A DNA stretch of 64,000 bases, taken from NCBI RefSeq assembly GCF_000376105.1, contig NZ_AQWM01000002.1:372001-436000 (forward strand). Direction: 5' to 3'. Both the position numbers and the translations under genes were made by a program. Origin of the DNA: Asticcacaulis benevestitus DSM 16100 = ATCC BAA-896. Its GTDB lineage: Bacteria; Pseudomonadota; Alphaproteobacteria; Caulobacterales; Caulobacteraceae. This document shows, one piece after another, positions 24,716 through 34,304 of the stretch (positions are counted from its first letter, which is position 1; each line of letters begins with the position of its first letter). The notes under the pieces are model-generated. The model was not told the DNA's origin, did not search any database, and saw nothing but the letters and a program-made list of their open reading frames with translations.

Positions 24716-27169
24716 TTGGCCCAGTTAAATCGTCGTCATCTGTTGCAGGGCACTGCGGTTCTGGGAGCGGGGCTGGCGCTTCGTCCCGATATGTCGGCGG
24801 CCATGCGTGTCGCTGACGATCTGGCGCCTCGCCAGCGCATCCTGTTCGATCATGACTGGAAATTCGCCTTTGGCCATGCCTTCGATATCGCGCGCGATTT
24901 CGGTTTTGGTGGCTTTCAATCGACCTTCGCCAAGCAGGGCCTGTCCGGCGTCACCGCCGCGGAAGCCGATTACGACGACAGCACCTGGCGCGCGGTCGAT
25001 CTGCCACATGACTGGGCGGTCGAGCTGCCCTTCGTCAATAACGACACCTATAGCCTGCCGGCGCCGGATAAGCGCCGTGAGTATGAAGAGGACGAGGCCG
25101 CCGCCCATGGCTACAAGCCGGTGGGTCGCAAGTTTCCCGAAACCAGTGTCGGCTGGTATCGGAAGGTGCTCAAGCTGGAAAAAGGCGATGAGCTGAAGCG
25201 CCTGACCCTGGAATTCGGCGGCGTGTTCCGCAATTCGACCGTCTTTCTCAACGGCTATATCCTGAACCAGCATGAGAGCGGCTATACGCCCTTCGAGGTC
25301 GATATCAGCAACTTCATCAATACCGACGACAAGCCTAATATCCTGCTGGTGCGGGTTGATGCATCCTTGGGTGAGGGCTGGTTCTATGAAGGCGCCGGCA
25401 TCTATCGCCATGTCTGGCTGGTCAAGACCGCCCGCACCTACGTGCCGCAGTGGGGCACCTATATCAAATCGGATATATCCGGCGCGGTCGATATAGAAAC
25501 GCGCATCGTCAACGCGACCGACGCCGACAAGACGGTCACCCTGCTCTCCACGATCAGCGATGGCGACGGCAAGGCTGTAGGGCGGCTGGAAATGCCGGTA
25601 GTGCTGGCGGCGCAAGCCGAGGCCACGGTCAACCAGACGACCAAACTCACCGAACCGCGTCTGTGGGGGCTGAAAGACCCGCACCTCTACAGCGTCCGCA
25701 GCGAGATTATCGAGGCCGGGGCGGTGGTGGATGTCTTCGCCAGCACCTTTGGCGTGCGCGAGGTGGTGTTCAAGGTTGATGGCTTCTTCCTCAATGGCGA
25801 GGCGATGAAGATCAAGGGCACCAACAATCACCAGGATCATGCCGGCGTTGGCTCGGCCATACCCGATGGTTTGCAGATCTGGCGGCTGCAGCAACTGAAA
25901 GAGATGGGCTCGAACGCCTATCGCGCCTCGCACAATCCGGCGACCAGCGAACTGCTCGAAGCCTGCGATCGGTTGGGCATACTGGTGCTGGACGAGACGC
26001 GCCTGATGACCTCGACCCCGGAAGGGCTGGGGCAACTGGAAACCCTGATCCGCCGCGGCCGCAATCACCCCTCCATCATCCTGTGGTCGATCGGCAATGA
26101 AGAACCGCAGCAGGGTACGCCGCGCGGCGCCAAGATCGCGCGCGACATGGTACGGCTGGTCAAGCGCCTCGACCCGACGCGCAAGGTGACGGCCGCCATG
26201 AACAATGGTCAGGGCTACGGCATCACCGCCTCGCTCGATGTGCTGGGCGTCAATTATTATGTGACACGTTTGGGGCCGGTGCGCGAAAAATACCCGAACC
26301 TGCCGGTGGTGGGCACGGAAACCGCTTCGACGCTGACGACGCGTGGCGAATATGAACGCTCGGAAAGCAAGCTCTATGTGCCGGCCTATGATGTGACCGC
26401 GCCGAAATGGGGCCATACCGCCGAAAACTGGTGGCCGCTCTATAATGCCACGCCCAACCTGCTGGGTGGCTTTGTCTGGACCGGGTTTGATTATCGCGGG
26501 GAACCGACACCGTTCAACTGGTGGCCGTCGGTGACCTCGCATTTCGGCATCATGGACCTGTGCGGCTTCCCGAAAGACAATTTCTGGTACTATCAGGCCT
26601 GGTGGTCGGATAAGCCGGTGCTGCACCTCTTCCCGCACTGGAACTGGGAGTCGGGTAAGGATGTCGCGGTCTGGGTCCACTCGAATTGCGAGGCGGTCGA
26701 GCTGTTCGTCAATGGCAAGTCGGTCGGCCGCAAGGATGTGGTGAAGGATCTGCACCTGGAATGGACGGTGCCGTATCAGCCCGGCAAGATCACGGCCTAT
26801 GGCTATAAGGGCGGTAAGGTGGTCATGAAGGCCGAACGCAAGACGGCTGGCGCGCCGGCGCGTGTGGTCCTGACCTCTGAGCGTGTGCAGGATATCGTCA
26901 TGCTGAAGGCGGAGGTGTTCGACAAGGACGGCGTGGCCGTGCCGAAGGCCGATAACCTGATCTTCTTCGATGTTGAAGGCCCGGCTGAGGTCATTGGGGT
27001 TGGCAACGGTAACCCGACCAGCCACGAACCGGACAAGGCGCTTTACCGCAAGACCTTCAATGGCTTAGCGCAGGCGATCGTGCAGATGAAGCGCGGTGGC
27101 TCGGGCACGGTGACCATCACCGCGCGTTCGGAAGGCCTAGCGTCTAGCAAGGTGACGCTTAAAGTTTAG
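24716..27169 (+). CDS. Glycoside hydrolase family 2 protein, beta-galactosidase-like
   Basis: An 817-residue exported glycosidase. The twin-arginine signal NRRHLLQGTAVLGAGLAL leads into a sugar-binding beta-sandwich (LPHDWAVELPF, VGWYRKVLKLEKG), the immunoglobulin-like domain and the TIM barrel. The acid/base Glu is in ILWSIGNEEP and the nucleophile is likely Glu in VVGTETAST. A C-terminal Ig-like domain (VELFVNGKSVGRKDV) ends it. The TTG start has AAGGAGAG upstream. It is transcribed against its neighbours between lolA and ftsK, which suggests insertion. The exact sugar is unknown. Confidence 0.9.
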   Translation: MAQLNRRHLLQGTAVLGAGLALRPDMSAAMRVADDLAPRQRILFDHDWKFAFGHAFDIARDFGFGGFQSTFAKQGLSGVTAAEADYDDSTWRAVDLPHDWAVELPFVNNDTYSLPAPDKRREYEEDEAAAHGYKPVGRKFPETSVGWYRKVLKLEKGDELKRLTLEFGGVFRNSTVFLNGYILNQHESGYTPFEVDISNFINTDDKPNILLVRVDASLGEGWFYEGAGIYRHVWLVKTARTYVPQWGTYIKSDISGAVDIETRIVNATDADKTVTLLSTISDGDGKAVGRLEMPVVLAAQAEATVNQTTKLTEPRLWGLKDPHLYSVRSEIIEAGAVVDVFASTFGVREVVFKVDGFFLNGEAMKIKGTNNHQDHAGVGSAIPDGLQIWRLQQLKEMGSNAYRASHNPATSELLEACDRLGILVLDETRLMTSTPEGLGQLETLIRRGRNHPSIILWSIGNEEPQQGTPRGAKIARDMVRLVKRLDPTRKVTAAMNNGQGYGITASLDVLGVNYYVTRLGPVREKYPNLPVVGTETASTLTTRGEYERSESKLYVPAYDVTAPKWGHTAENWWPLYNATPNLLGGFVWTGFDYRGEPTPFNWWPSVTSHFGIMDLCGFPKDNFWYYQAWWSDKPVLHLFPHWNWESGKDVAVWVHSNCEAVELFVNGKSVGRKDVVKDLHLEWTVPYQPGKITAYGYKGGKVVMKAERKTAGAPARVVLTSERVQDIVMLKAEVFDKDGVAVPKADNLIFFDVEGPAEVIGVGNGNPTSHEPDKALYRKTFNGLAQAIVQMKRGGSGTVTITARSEGLASSKVTLKV

Positions 27170-27527
27170 CGATACACTCGATTTCGACGGTGGCCTCCAG
27201 CGCCAGAGCGGCCGCGCCGAAGGTGGTGCAGGCCGGCAGGGGGCTGCCGTCGAAATAGGTGGCGAACAGGGTGTCGAAACGCTCACGCATATTCATGTCG
27301 GTCAGAATGACCTTGACCGAAACGAGCGCGCTTAACGGACGGTCGAAACGCGCCAGTGACGCCGTGACGTTGGTCATCATCTGATGGACCTCGGCATCGA
27401 ACCCTTGCGCCAGATGGCCATCGTCATCGTCGCCGATATGACCGGACAGATAGATCAGGCCATCCAGAATGACCGCCTCGGAAAAGGCGGCATCGAAGGG
27501 ATAGGGGTGATAAGTCGGTGGGGTCAT
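27159..27527 (-). CDS. RidA/YjgF family protein lacking the key arginine
   Basis: A 122-residue member of the Rid family, which in RidA itself deaminates reactive enamines. AVILDGLIYLSGHIG, NVTASLARF and ATVEIECIAKL fit the family. The position that is the catalytic Arg in RidA (PARST) reads PACTT, so true RidA activity is unlikely and it belongs to another Rid subgroup. The start ATG 27527 (MTPPTYHPY) fits the family length. It overlaps the end of the GH2 gene by 11 bp on the opposite strand. Confidence 0.85.
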   Translation of the reverse strand: MTPPTYHPYPFDAAFSEAVILDGLIYLSGHIGDDDDGHLAQGFDAEVHQMMTNVTASLARFDRPLSALVSVKVILTDMNMRERFDTLFATYFDGSPLPACTTFGAAALALEATVEIECIAKL

Positions 27528-27544
27528 GGGTCTGCACTGCTTTG

Positions 27545-27628
27545 AAATGGTTTTGCCCCCTCCGTCAGCGACACCAGCCCTTCGGGCTTCGCGCTGCCAC
27601 CTCCCCCGCTTTGCAGGGGAGGAACAGA
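27545..27628. repeat. REP-like palindromic sequence
   Basis: CCCCCTCCGTCAGC... with inner palindromes CAGCCCTTCGGGCTT and CCTCCCCCGCTTTGCAGGGGAGG (the latter about 27590-27613). Sequences of this form are common intergenic repeats in alphaproteobacteria. Only one copy is in this window. Confidence 0.6.
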
Positions 27629-27659
27629 TGCGCCAACGCACGCTGTAACGATTCCGGGT

Positions 27660-27678
27660 GCAGGGTCCGCGACCCTGC
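27660..27678. terminator. Stop-flush hairpin after ftsK
   Basis: GCAGGGTC-CGC-GACCCTGC abuts the ftsK stop codon (27680-27678 on the minus strand, sharing one base) and has the same form as the hairpins after hemJ, trpS and ppsR. Confidence 0.7.
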
Positions 27679-30149
27679 TAGTGGCCGGGGGGCGGGCCGA
27701 CGAGGATATCGCGCTTGCCGACATGGTTGGCGGGGCCGACCACGCCTTCCATTTCCATCTTTTCCATCAGCGAGGCGGCGCGGTTATAGCCGATCTGCAG
27801 CTTGCGCTGAATGTAGGAGGTGGAGGCCTTGCGATCGAAGGTGACGAAATAGACGGCCTTGTCGTAGAGGTCGTCGCCGGAGCCGCCGCCTTCCCCTGCG
27901 CCGCCTTCGGAGCCGCTCTCTTCATCGCCACCATAGGTGACGTCTTCGAGATATTGCGGACTGCCCTGATCGCGCAGATATTGTGCCACGGCTTCGACCT
28001 CTTCGTCCGAGACGAACGGACCGTGCAGCCGGGTGATGCGGCCACCGCCGGCCATATAGAGCATATCGCCCTGACCGAGGAGTTGTTCGGCACCCTGCTC
28101 ACCCAGGATGGTGCGCGAGTCGATCTTTGAGGTGACCTGGAAGGAAATACGGGTCGGGAAGTTGGCCTTGATCGTGCCGGTGATGACATCCACCGAAGGA
28201 CGCTGAGTGGCCATGATCAGGTGGATGCCGGCGGCGCGGGCCATCTGGGCCAGACGCTGCACGGCGCCTTCGATATCCTTGCCGGCCACCATCATCAGAT
28301 CGGCCACTTCGTCGATGATGACGACGATATAGGGCATGGGCTCGGGCACCATTTCGTCGAACTCGTAGATCGGCTGGCCGGTTTCATCGAAGCCGGTTTG
28401 GACCTTGCGGACGAAATTCTTGCCCTCGGCGGCGGTGGCGCGGGCGCGTTCGTTGAAATTGCTGATGTTACGCACGCCGACCTTGGACATGCGGCGATAG
28501 CGGTCTTCCATCTCCTTGACGGTCCACTTGAGCGCCACCACGGCCTTTTTCGGATCGGTGACGACCGGCGCCAGCAGGTGCGGAATGCCGTCATAAACGG
28601 AAAGTTCCAGCATCTTCGGGTCGATCATGATGAACTTGCACTGTTCCGGATCGAGGCGATACAGGATCGACAGGATCATGGCGTTGACGCCGACCGACTT
28701 ACCCGAACCGGTGGTGCCGGCGATGAGCAGGTGTGGCATCTTGGCCAGATCGGTAACGTAAGGATCGCCGCCGATGGTTTCGCCCAGTACCATGGGCAGG
28801 GAGTGACCAGCCTTTTCAAATTCGGCCGAGGCCAGCATGTCGCGCAGATAAACGGTTTCGCGCACCTGGTTGGGCAGTTCGATACCGATGGCGTTGCGGC
28901 CCTGCACGATCGAGACGCGGCAGGAGCGGGCGGACATGTTACGGGCGATGTCGTCGGCCAGGGCGACGACCCGCGCGCCCTTGACGCCGGCGGCCGGGGC
29001 CAGTTCGTAGAGGGTGACGACGGGGCCGGGGCGGATCTGGTCGATCACGCCGCGCACGCCGAATTCGGCCAGTACGCTTTCCAGCATACGGGCGTTTTGG
29101 CGCAAGCTATCTTCATCGAAGCTGTGGTTGCGCGGCTTGGGCTTGGCCAGGATCGACAGTTCGGGCAGGCGGAAATTGCTCGGACGCAGGAATTCGAACA
29201 CCGGCTGTCTTTCGGCTTCGGCGCGGGCGGAAGGCTTTATAGGTTTTATATCGGAAACCGGGGTTTCGATCATATCGGCGAAATCGGGGTCTTCGTAGGG
29301 GCCCATCTCGTCTTCGAGCGGGGGCAGGGCGCCGGTGCGGGCGGTATTGGGCGAAATGCGCGGACCCGAACCGATGGCGGGCGTCATCGGTTCCGGCTGT
29401 TCGTCGAAGGCATCTTCATCGACAAAGGTTTTCAGCTTCGGGGCGCGCTTTTCCTTGACCTTGCTGACCACGACTTCGCTGACGCCGGTGGCGACGCGGC
29501 TGGCGCCGACGGAGGCCACGGCCTTGTGGGTGAGGTGACCTAGCAGGCTGGAGAGGTGCAGATAGTGGCCCATATTGAGGCTGAGCGCCTTGTTGAAGCC
29601 GAGCAGGGCGAGGCCGGCAAAGATCAGGCTGGAAATGATGTCAGAGCCGGGCAGGCGCATGAAATCGAACACGGATTTCAGCATGTTGTGGACGCCGGAA
29701 CCCCAGAAACCGCCAAAGCTCTGCGCCAGAACCTTGTCTTCCGAGGTCATGATCGGCGCGATGGCGGCGCTCAGGGACAGCACAAACAGTATGGCCCACA
29801 GGGCATGGAGGCGCAACTTGACGCGCGTCTGGTCGGGATCGGGATGGAAGGTGCGCAACAGGCCGAAATAGATCATCAAGGCCGCCGCGGGCCAGGCGGC
29901 GAGGCCCAGAGACTGACTGCCGATATCGGCCATGACCGCGCCGAAGGAGCCCAGCGCATTATGGATTTCGCCATGGCTGACCGTATTGAAGCTAGGGTCT
30001 TCTGGATGATAGGTCGCCAGCGCTATGAAGCCGGCAAAGCCGGTCAGCGTCACAAATGCGCCGCGCAGCCGGGCCATCAGCGGCGACTGCCAGATGGCGC
30101 GCATGTGGCTGTCGAAGGCGGTCCAAAGGGTCATGGTCAGGCTGGACAT
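27678..30149 (-). CDS. ftsK: DNA translocase FtsK
   Basis: Septal DNA pump that clears chromosome ends at division, 823 residues. About four hydrophobic segments occupy residues 25-200, then a short linker. The motor has Walker [15 protein letters not shown] near residue 480, [32 protein letters not shown] and [13 protein letters not shown]. The C-terminal gamma domain ([22 protein letters not shown]) recognises KOPS. Its stop is covered by a stop-proximal hairpin. Confidence 0.96.
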   Translation of the reverse strand: MSSLTMTLWTAFDSHMRAIWQSPLMARLRGAFVTLTGFAGFIALATYHPEDPSFNTVSHGEIHNALGSFGAVMADIGSQSLGLAAWPAAALMIYFGLLRTFHPDPDQTRVKLRLHALWAILFVLSLSAAIAPIMTSEDKVLAQSFGGFWGSGVHNMLKSVFDFMRLPGSDIISSLIFAGLALLGFNKALSLNMGHYLHLSSLLGHLTHKAVASVGASRVATGVSEVVVSKVKEKRAPKLKTFVDEDAFDEQPEPMTPAIGSGPRISPNTARTGALPPLEDEMGPYEDPDFADMIETPVSDIKPIKPSARAEAERQPVFEFLRPSNFRLPELSILAKPKPRNHSFDEDSLRQNARMLESVLAEFGVRGVIDQIRPGPVVTLYELAPAAGVKGARVVALADDIARNMSARSCRVSIVQGRNAIGIELPNQVRETVYLRDMLASAEFEKAGHSLPMVLGETIGGDPYVTDLAKMPHLLIAGTTGSGKSVGVNAMILSILYRLDPEQCKFIMIDPKMLELSVYDGIPHLLAPVVTDPKKAVVALKWTVKEMEDRYRRMSKVGVRNISNFNERARATAAEGKNFVRKVQTGFDETGQPIYEFDEMVPEPMPYIVVIIDEVADLMMVAGKDIEGAVQRLAQMARAAGIHLIMATQRPSVDVITGTIKANFPTRISFQVTSKIDSRTILGEQGAEQLLGQGDMLYMAGGGRITRLHGPFVSDEEVEAVAQYLRDQGSPQYLEDVTYGGDEESGSEGGAGEGGGSGDDLYDKAVYFVTFDRKASTSYIQRKLQIGYNRAASLMEKMEMEGVVGPANHVGKRDILVGPPPGH

Positions 30150-30486
30150 GGGTACTTAGATCAGGTCTCGTAAGGTTTCGCGTAGCCCTGCTAAATGCCA
30201 TGAAAAGGGTTAAGAGCTGTTTACGATGTTTTGGCGGGGTGCGAAAAAAGCAAGAAACCCCACCACCATTTTCTCCGCGAACTTCGTTTCGCTGCGCTCA
30301 TCGTCCCGATCCCAAAAATCAAAGATTTTCAGGGAGGTATAAGAAAGTGCTTTTTGTACCTCCCCGACTTGTCGGGGAGGGGGACCGACGCGCCCTTGCG
30401 CGTTGGTGGTGGGGTTTCTTGCTTTCTTGCCCAACCGCGTCACCTGACCGCATTGCGCTTTAAGCGCGCCCCGCTATGATGGCGGC
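30150..30486. other. Intergenic region between ftsK and ubiH-like gene
   Basis: 337 bp between divergent genes, with no credible coding frame. More than half is the MITE-like element at 30247-30425. Promoters for both genes would lie in the flanks. Confidence 0.6.
30247..30425. mobile_element. MITE-like element with 22 bp terminal inverted repeats, copy 1
   Basis: The ends (30247-30268 and 30404-30425) are perfect 22 bp inverted repeats beginning AAAGCAAGAAACCCC. Inside are an AAAATC/GATTTT hairpin followed by AGGGAGGTA and a CTCCCCGAC/GTCGGGGAG hairpin. No transposase frame is present. A shorter relative with the same core is at 54807-54924. No clear target duplication was found. Confidence 0.75.
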
Positions 30487-31731
30487 ATGAAAACCTATGA
30501 TGTGATAATCGTTGGCGCTGGCATGGCCGGCATGACCCTGGCCCTGGCCCTGACATCGGGCGGTCTTGAGGTCGCGCTGGTGGAAAAACAGCCGTTCAAC
30601 GACATGCTCGATGTGTCGTTCGATGGCCGCGCCTCGGCGATTGCCTATGCCTGTTTCCGCCAGTGGAAAGCGCTTGGCGTTGGCGATGTGCTGGAGCCGT
30701 TATCGTGCCGCATGGACGAGATTTTCGTCACCGACGGCCATCTGCCGGGCGCAGCCGCACCAACGCCCCTGCCGTTTTTCCTGCATTTCGCCGCCGGTGA
30801 AATCTCCGACCGTTCGGACGATGAACCGCTGGGCTACATGGTGGAGAACCGTCAGATGCGCAAAGCGCTCTACGAGGCGATTCAGGCCCGTGGTATTCGC
30901 CTGATCACGCCCGTCTCCCTGGTGGATCATCGGGAAGATGGTGTCTTCGCCGAGATCGACCTGAGCACGGGCGAAACTCTGAAAGCTTCGCTGATCGTTT
31001 CCGCCGAGGGTCGTAAATCGTCTTTGCGCGAAAAGGCCGGCATCAAATACATCAACTGGGATTACGAGCAGAGCGCCGTCGTCTGCACGGTGCAGATGGA
31101 TCGCCCGCACAACCACGTCGCCTACGAGCATTTCCTGCCGACCGGGCCATTCGCCATCCTGCCGCTGAATGATAACAGGGCCTGCATCGTGTGGTCGGAA
31201 ACCCATGCCAAAGCCAAGGCGCTGATGCAGGTCGATGACGCCCTGTTCTTCGATCATCTGCTGGCGCGTTTTGGCGAATTCCTCGGTGATATCAGTCTGG
31301 TCGGCGGCAAATTCATCTATCCGCTGGGCCTTGGTCTGGCCGAAGAGATGCACAAGGGGCGCCTGGCTCTGCTGGGCGATTCCGCTCATGGCATCCACCC
31401 GATCGCCGGACAGGGGCTTAATCTCGGCCTCAAGGATGTGGCGGCGCTGGCCGAAGTTCTGATCGAGGCGGCGCGTCTGGGTGAGGATATCGGCACCGAT
31501 CTGGTGCTGGAGCGTTATGCCAAGTGGCGACGCTTCGATAATGTCAGCACATCGGTGGTGATGGATGGTTTCGTGCGGCTGTTTTCCAACGGCAATCCGT
31601 TGCTGCGCGCGGTGCGTGGCGTCGGCATCGGCCTGTTCAACCGCGTGCCGGCTCTGCGCAAGTTCGTGATGGAAGACGCTGGTGCGGCGACCGGTGATTT
31701 GCCGAAGTTGCTGCGGGGCGAGTTGGTTTAA
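30487..31731 (+). CDS. ubiH: UbiH/UbiF-family FAD-dependent hydroxylase
   Basis: Flavoprotein monooxygenase that likely hydroxylates the ubiquinone ring. It is 414 residues with the N-terminal FAD motif DVIIVGAGMAGMTLALAL, a middle DG motif region (LIVSAEGRKSSLREKAGI) and the C-terminal GDSAHGIHPIAGQGLNLGLKDV. Which ring carbon it modifies cannot be told by eye, so the symbol is provisional. A palindrome AAAGGGCC/GGCCCTTT follows its stop by 3 nt. Confidence 0.85.
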   Translation: MKTYDVIIVGAGMAGMTLALALTSGGLEVALVEKQPFNDMLDVSFDGRASAIAYACFRQWKALGVGDVLEPLSCRMDEIFVTDGHLPGAAAPTPLPFFLHFAAGEISDRSDDEPLGYMVENRQMRKALYEAIQARGIRLITPVSLVDHREDGVFAEIDLSTGETLKASLIVSAEGRKSSLREKAGIKYINWDYEQSAVVCTVQMDRPHNHVAYEHFLPTGPFAILPLNDNRACIVWSETHAKAKALMQVDDALFFDHLLARFGEFLGDISLVGGKFIYPLGLGLAEEMHKGRLALLGDSAHGIHPIAGQGLNLGLKDVAALAEVLIEAARLGEDIGTDLVLERYAKWRRFDNVSTSVVMDGFVRLFSNGNPLLRAVRGVGIGLFNRVPALRKFVMEDAGAATGDLPKLLRGELV

Positions 31732-31734
31732 GAC

Positions 31735-31816
31735 AAAGGGCCACAGGCCCTTTGATCCCGTAACATGTCTTTTATTTTCAAAGAATAGGTTTGGGGGTCA
31801 AGGGTCACTGACCCCT
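31735..31816. terminator. Stop-proximal hairpins between ubiH-like and Trm112-like genes
   Basis: AAAGGGCC/GGCCCTTT (31735-31753) lies 3 nt from the ubiH-like TAA. A second arm, AGGGTCA-ctg-ACCCCT (about 31800-31816), faces the convergent trm112-like stop, 15 nt away. The pair resembles the split form of the stop-proximal family. Confidence 0.6.
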
Positions 31817-31830
31817 TGTCTTACGCCGCT

Positions 31831-32046
31831 TTACCCCTTCGTCGGCTCGAACTTGCGCGCCTGATCGACCAGCATGATCGGTACGCCGGAGCGAACCGGA
31901 TAGGCAAGACCGGCGGTGGGGCTGATCAGTTCCTGCGCGGCCTTGTCATAGGTCAGGGGGCGGCGTGTCACCGGACAGACCAGCGCTTCCAGCAGGCGCG
32001 GATCAACCTCAAGCTCATTTTTCGCGTAGGTTTCGATATCGGTCAT
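31831..32046 (-). CDS. Trm112-family (YcaR-like) small protein
   Basis: A 71-residue protein with [18 protein letters not shown] and [18 protein letters not shown], the UPF0434/Trm112 pattern. Only one cysteine (ALVCPVT) is present, so a zinc knuckle cannot form. In eukaryotes Trm112 supports methyltransferases; bacterial members are poorly characterised. It has AGGAG close to the start and follows cnoX-like gene after about 100 bp that carry a CCAA-hairpin element. Confidence 0.85.
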   Translation of the reverse strand: MTDIETYAKNELEVDPRLLEALVCPVTRRPLTYDKAAQELISPTAGLAYPVRSGVPIMLVDQARKFEPTKG

Positions 32047-32060
32047 TTTTAACTCCTATT

Positions 32061-32156
32061 CCAAAGTCTCATGATTTTCATGAGACTTGGCAAGGGCGAC
32101 TGCCCGCCGTGCACGTTTGCGCGTAAGCCATGCGGCGTTTGAGCTCAAGAAAAAAG
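32061..32156 (+). repeat. CCAA-hairpin element, copy B
   Basis: Stem 1 pairs GTCTCATGA with TCATGAGAC inside CCAA...TTGG (32061-32090). Stem 2 is GGGC-GACT-GCCC. Stem 3 is CGTGCA/TGCGCG around CGTT, with one G-T pair. The tail AGCCATGCGGCGTTTGAGCT matches copy D. It lies antisense to both neighbours, and its end covers the stop codon of the cnoX-like gene. Confidence 0.75.
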
Positions 32157-33020
32157 CAAAGAGGACAGGCGGCGGCGGCCGGCCTTGGTTAGTTCGGAGG
32201 CCGATCCCAGCGCCGTGAAGATCTTGAAAAGATAGGTGCGGGCGGCCTGCTCGTTCCACTCCGGCTCGTACTTGACGATTTCGAGCAGGGTGTTGATGGC
32301 TTCGGCGGTTTCGCCCTGCGCGGCCAGCGCACGGCCGAGATCATAGAGCGCGTCGAAATCACGGCCATTGGCGGCGACCCTGGCGCGCAGGCCGGCAAGG
32401 TCGGTGGGGGCGCCTTCGGTCAGTTCGAGGGCGGCGCGTAAGGACAGGATATCGGCGTCTTTGGTATCAGCATAGGCCTGATCGAGGATGGCCTTGGCAT
32501 GATCGGGCTGTTGCAGTTTCAGGTAGATCCGCGCCATACCGGCAATGGCTTTTACGCTTTCCGGGTCTTGCTCAAGGATGAAGGCGTAGGCCTCCATGGC
32601 GCTCGGCATATCGCCATCGGCCACGGATTGCGCGGCCAGCGCCAGAGTCTCGTCGATGGTCGGCGCACCGGCCTCACCGCCGCCCAGCTTGTCGATAAAG
32701 GCGCGCAGGTCGGTTTCCGACTTGGCGCCCATGAAGGCATCGACCGGACGGCCGCCGACAAAGGCATAGACGGTGGGGATGGACTGGATGCGCAGTTGCG
32801 CGGCGATGGCCTGGTTCTGGTCGACATCGATCTTGACCAGTTTCACCGCGCCCTTTTTCTCGCCGATCACCTTCTCCAGCGCCGGTGTGAGCTGACGGCA
32901 GGGGCCGCACCACGGTGCCCAGAAATCGACGATGACCGGATGGGTCATCGAGGCTTCGATAACGTCGGCCATGAAGGTCGCTTCGGAACCGTCGGTGATA
33001 TTGGGGTCGGTGCTGGGCAT
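32145..33020 (-). CDS. cnoX: CnoX-like thioredoxin/TPR chaperone
   Basis: A 291-residue protein joining an N-terminal thioredoxin domain to a C-terminal TPR-like helical region, as in Escherichia coli CnoX (YbbN), a chaperedoxin that protects proteins from oxidative aggregation and passes them to GroEL. The thioredoxin part has DFWAPWCGPCRQLTPALE near residue 32, with both active-site cysteines, and IQSIPTVYAFVGG. The E. coli protein has lost this CGPC, so redox activity may differ here. The 3' end overlaps the structured element at 32061-32156. Confidence 0.88.
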   Translation of the reverse strand: MPSTDPNITDGSEATFMADVIEASMTHPVIVDFWAPWCGPCRQLTPALEKVIGEKKGAVKLVKIDVDQNQAIAAQLRIQSIPTVYAFVGGRPVDAFMGAKSETDLRAFIDKLGGGEAGAPTIDETLALAAQSVADGDMPSAMEAYAFILEQDPESVKAIAGMARIYLKLQQPDHAKAILDQAYADTKDADILSLRAALELTEGAPTDLAGLRARVAANGRDFDALYDLGRALAAQGETAEAINTLLEIVKYEPEWNEQAARTYLFKIFTALGSASELTKAGRRRLSSLLFS

Positions 33021-33164
33021 GGGTGTACCTGTCTTTTTCGTGCGTCTGGCTTAACCCAGATGGGGCGCTGGTTCAATCGAGTCAAGGAAAGGTTGACCCA
33101 TAGATTTCGTGTCTTTTCGTGTTTTTCGTGCTTACTTGAGGCGAATACGTCGTTGGGGGCCGTC

Positions 33165-33728
33165 ATGAAGCAATGGATGCGATGGATTGTTAGCATAGTA
33201 GTCGGTGTAATTGTGCTGTGCGCGAGCTTGATCGTCGCAGATGGTCTGACCGATGATATTCACCGTAGCGACGTTGCGGTGGTACTGGGATCGAAGGTCA
33301 ACCCGAACGGAACGCCTTCGCCTCGCCTCCAGGCTCGGCTTGGCCGGGCGTTGGAACTCTATAAAAACGGCTGGACGCCCCGTATCCTGGTCAGCGGCGG
33401 CACGGGCGTGGAAGGCGTGCCTGAGGGCACGGCGATGAAGCGCTGGCTGGTCTCTCAAGGCGTCCCGGAAACCGCCATCATTGTGGATGACCAGGGCGTC
33501 GACACCCGGGCCACAGCCCGCAATACAGCCGTCTTGATGCGCGCTCATAATCTGCACAGCGCCATCGTGGTCAGTCAGTATTTTCATATCTCGCGGACGA
33601 AACTGGCCTTCGCGCAGGAAGGTCTGACAGGCGTTGGCTCTGCCCATCCCGACTATTTCGAAGCCCGCGATCTTTACTCTATCGCCCGCGAGGTTCCGGG
33701 ATATGTAGGTTACCTGGCGCAGAGATAA
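33165..33728 (+). CDS. YdcF/SanA-family (DUF218) membrane protein
   Basis: A 187-residue protein with one N-terminal membrane segment (IVSIVVGVIVLCASLIVA) and a DUF218 domain: DVAVVLGSKVNPNGTPSPRLQARL, RILVSGGTG, EGTAMKRWLVSQGVP and AIVVSQYFHISRT. Relatives (SanA, YdcF, ElyC) affect envelope integrity, but their reaction is not clear. The ATG at 33165 follows GGGGGCC. The longer open frame upstream is antisense to the CnoX-like gene and not credible. Confidence 0.85.
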   Translation: MKQWMRWIVSIVVGVIVLCASLIVADGLTDDIHRSDVAVVLGSKVNPNGTPSPRLQARLGRALELYKNGWTPRILVSGGTGVEGVPEGTAMKRWLVSQGVPETAIIVDDQGVDTRATARNTAVLMRAHNLHSAIVVSQYFHISRTKLAFAQEGLTGVGSAHPDYFEARDLYSIAREVPGYVGYLAQR

Positions 33729-33751
33729 CGGCGATTCGTGTGTGAACCTTC

Positions 33752-34261
33752 TTACTTCAATACTGCAAAATCCACGATCACCAGATCACGGTCCAGCGAG
33801 GCGATAAACCTGCGGAAATCCGTTTGGCTAAGCGAAGTCGTCGCCGTATTGGTCAGGGGGTGGAAGTTGACGATATCGGCATCGGCCAGGGCCTTATCGA
33901 GGATAAAGCGCACGTCTTTCTCGGGATCATTGATCAGGCCAAGCGCCGTCACCGAGCCCGGCCGGACGCCCAGCGCGTTATAAAGGCGCTCTTCCGAACC
34001 GAAGCTCAAGCGGCCCGATCCGATCACCTTTGGCAGGGTTTTCAGGTTGATCGTCGTCGATTGTTCAGCCGAGATCAGCCAGAGCTGGCCCTTGTCGTCC
34101 TTGAGGAATAGATTCTTGGTGTGTGCGCCGGGTAAGCCTGCCTTGATGTCATCGCCCTCGCCAACGCGAAAGACGGCCTCATGATGCAGGGTGCTTGTTT
34201 TCAGGCCCAAATCATTTAAGGCTTCGAGCAGTTTTTCAGGTGTGCAGAGGCTTTCGGTCAT
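33752..34261 (-). CDS. YbaK/ProX-type aminoacyl-tRNA deacylase
   Basis: Trans-editing protein family that clears Ala- or Cys-tRNAPro. It is 169 residues, with [34 protein letters not shown] (conserved Lys), [31 protein letters not shown] and [15 protein letters not shown]. These are ProX/PrdX-like. ATG 34261 ([10 protein letters not shown]) is chosen because earlier codons run into the divergent neighbour. The specific substrate is not determined. Confidence 0.88.
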   Translation of the reverse strand: MTESLCTPEKLLEALNDLGLKTSTLHHEAVFRVGEGDDIKAGLPGAHTKNLFLKDDKGQLWLISAEQSTTINLKTLPKVIGSGRLSFGSEERLYNALGVRPGSVTALGLINDPEKDVRFILDKALADADIVNFHPLTNTATTSLSQTDFRRFIASLDRDLVIVDFAVLK

Positions 34262-34304
34262 AGGAAAGGCTTTAGCGCAAACTTTTTTACGATGGAACTG
34301 CCAG

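Noticed and set aside
24725-27025. 766-codon open frame antisense to the GH2 gene
   Set aside because: It mirrors the codon structure of a clearly real gene, is rich in Arg, His and Gln and has no domain I recognise. Long antisense frames are common in GC-rich genes.
28221-29543. 440-codon open frame antisense to ftsK
   Set aside because: Shadow of the ftsK motor domain, with Gly-, Ala- and Asp-rich low-complexity sequence.
32499-33164. N-terminal extension of the YdcF-like gene
   Set aside because: The open frame continues upstream but is antisense to the CnoX-like gene; the membrane segment and ribosome site place the start at 33165.
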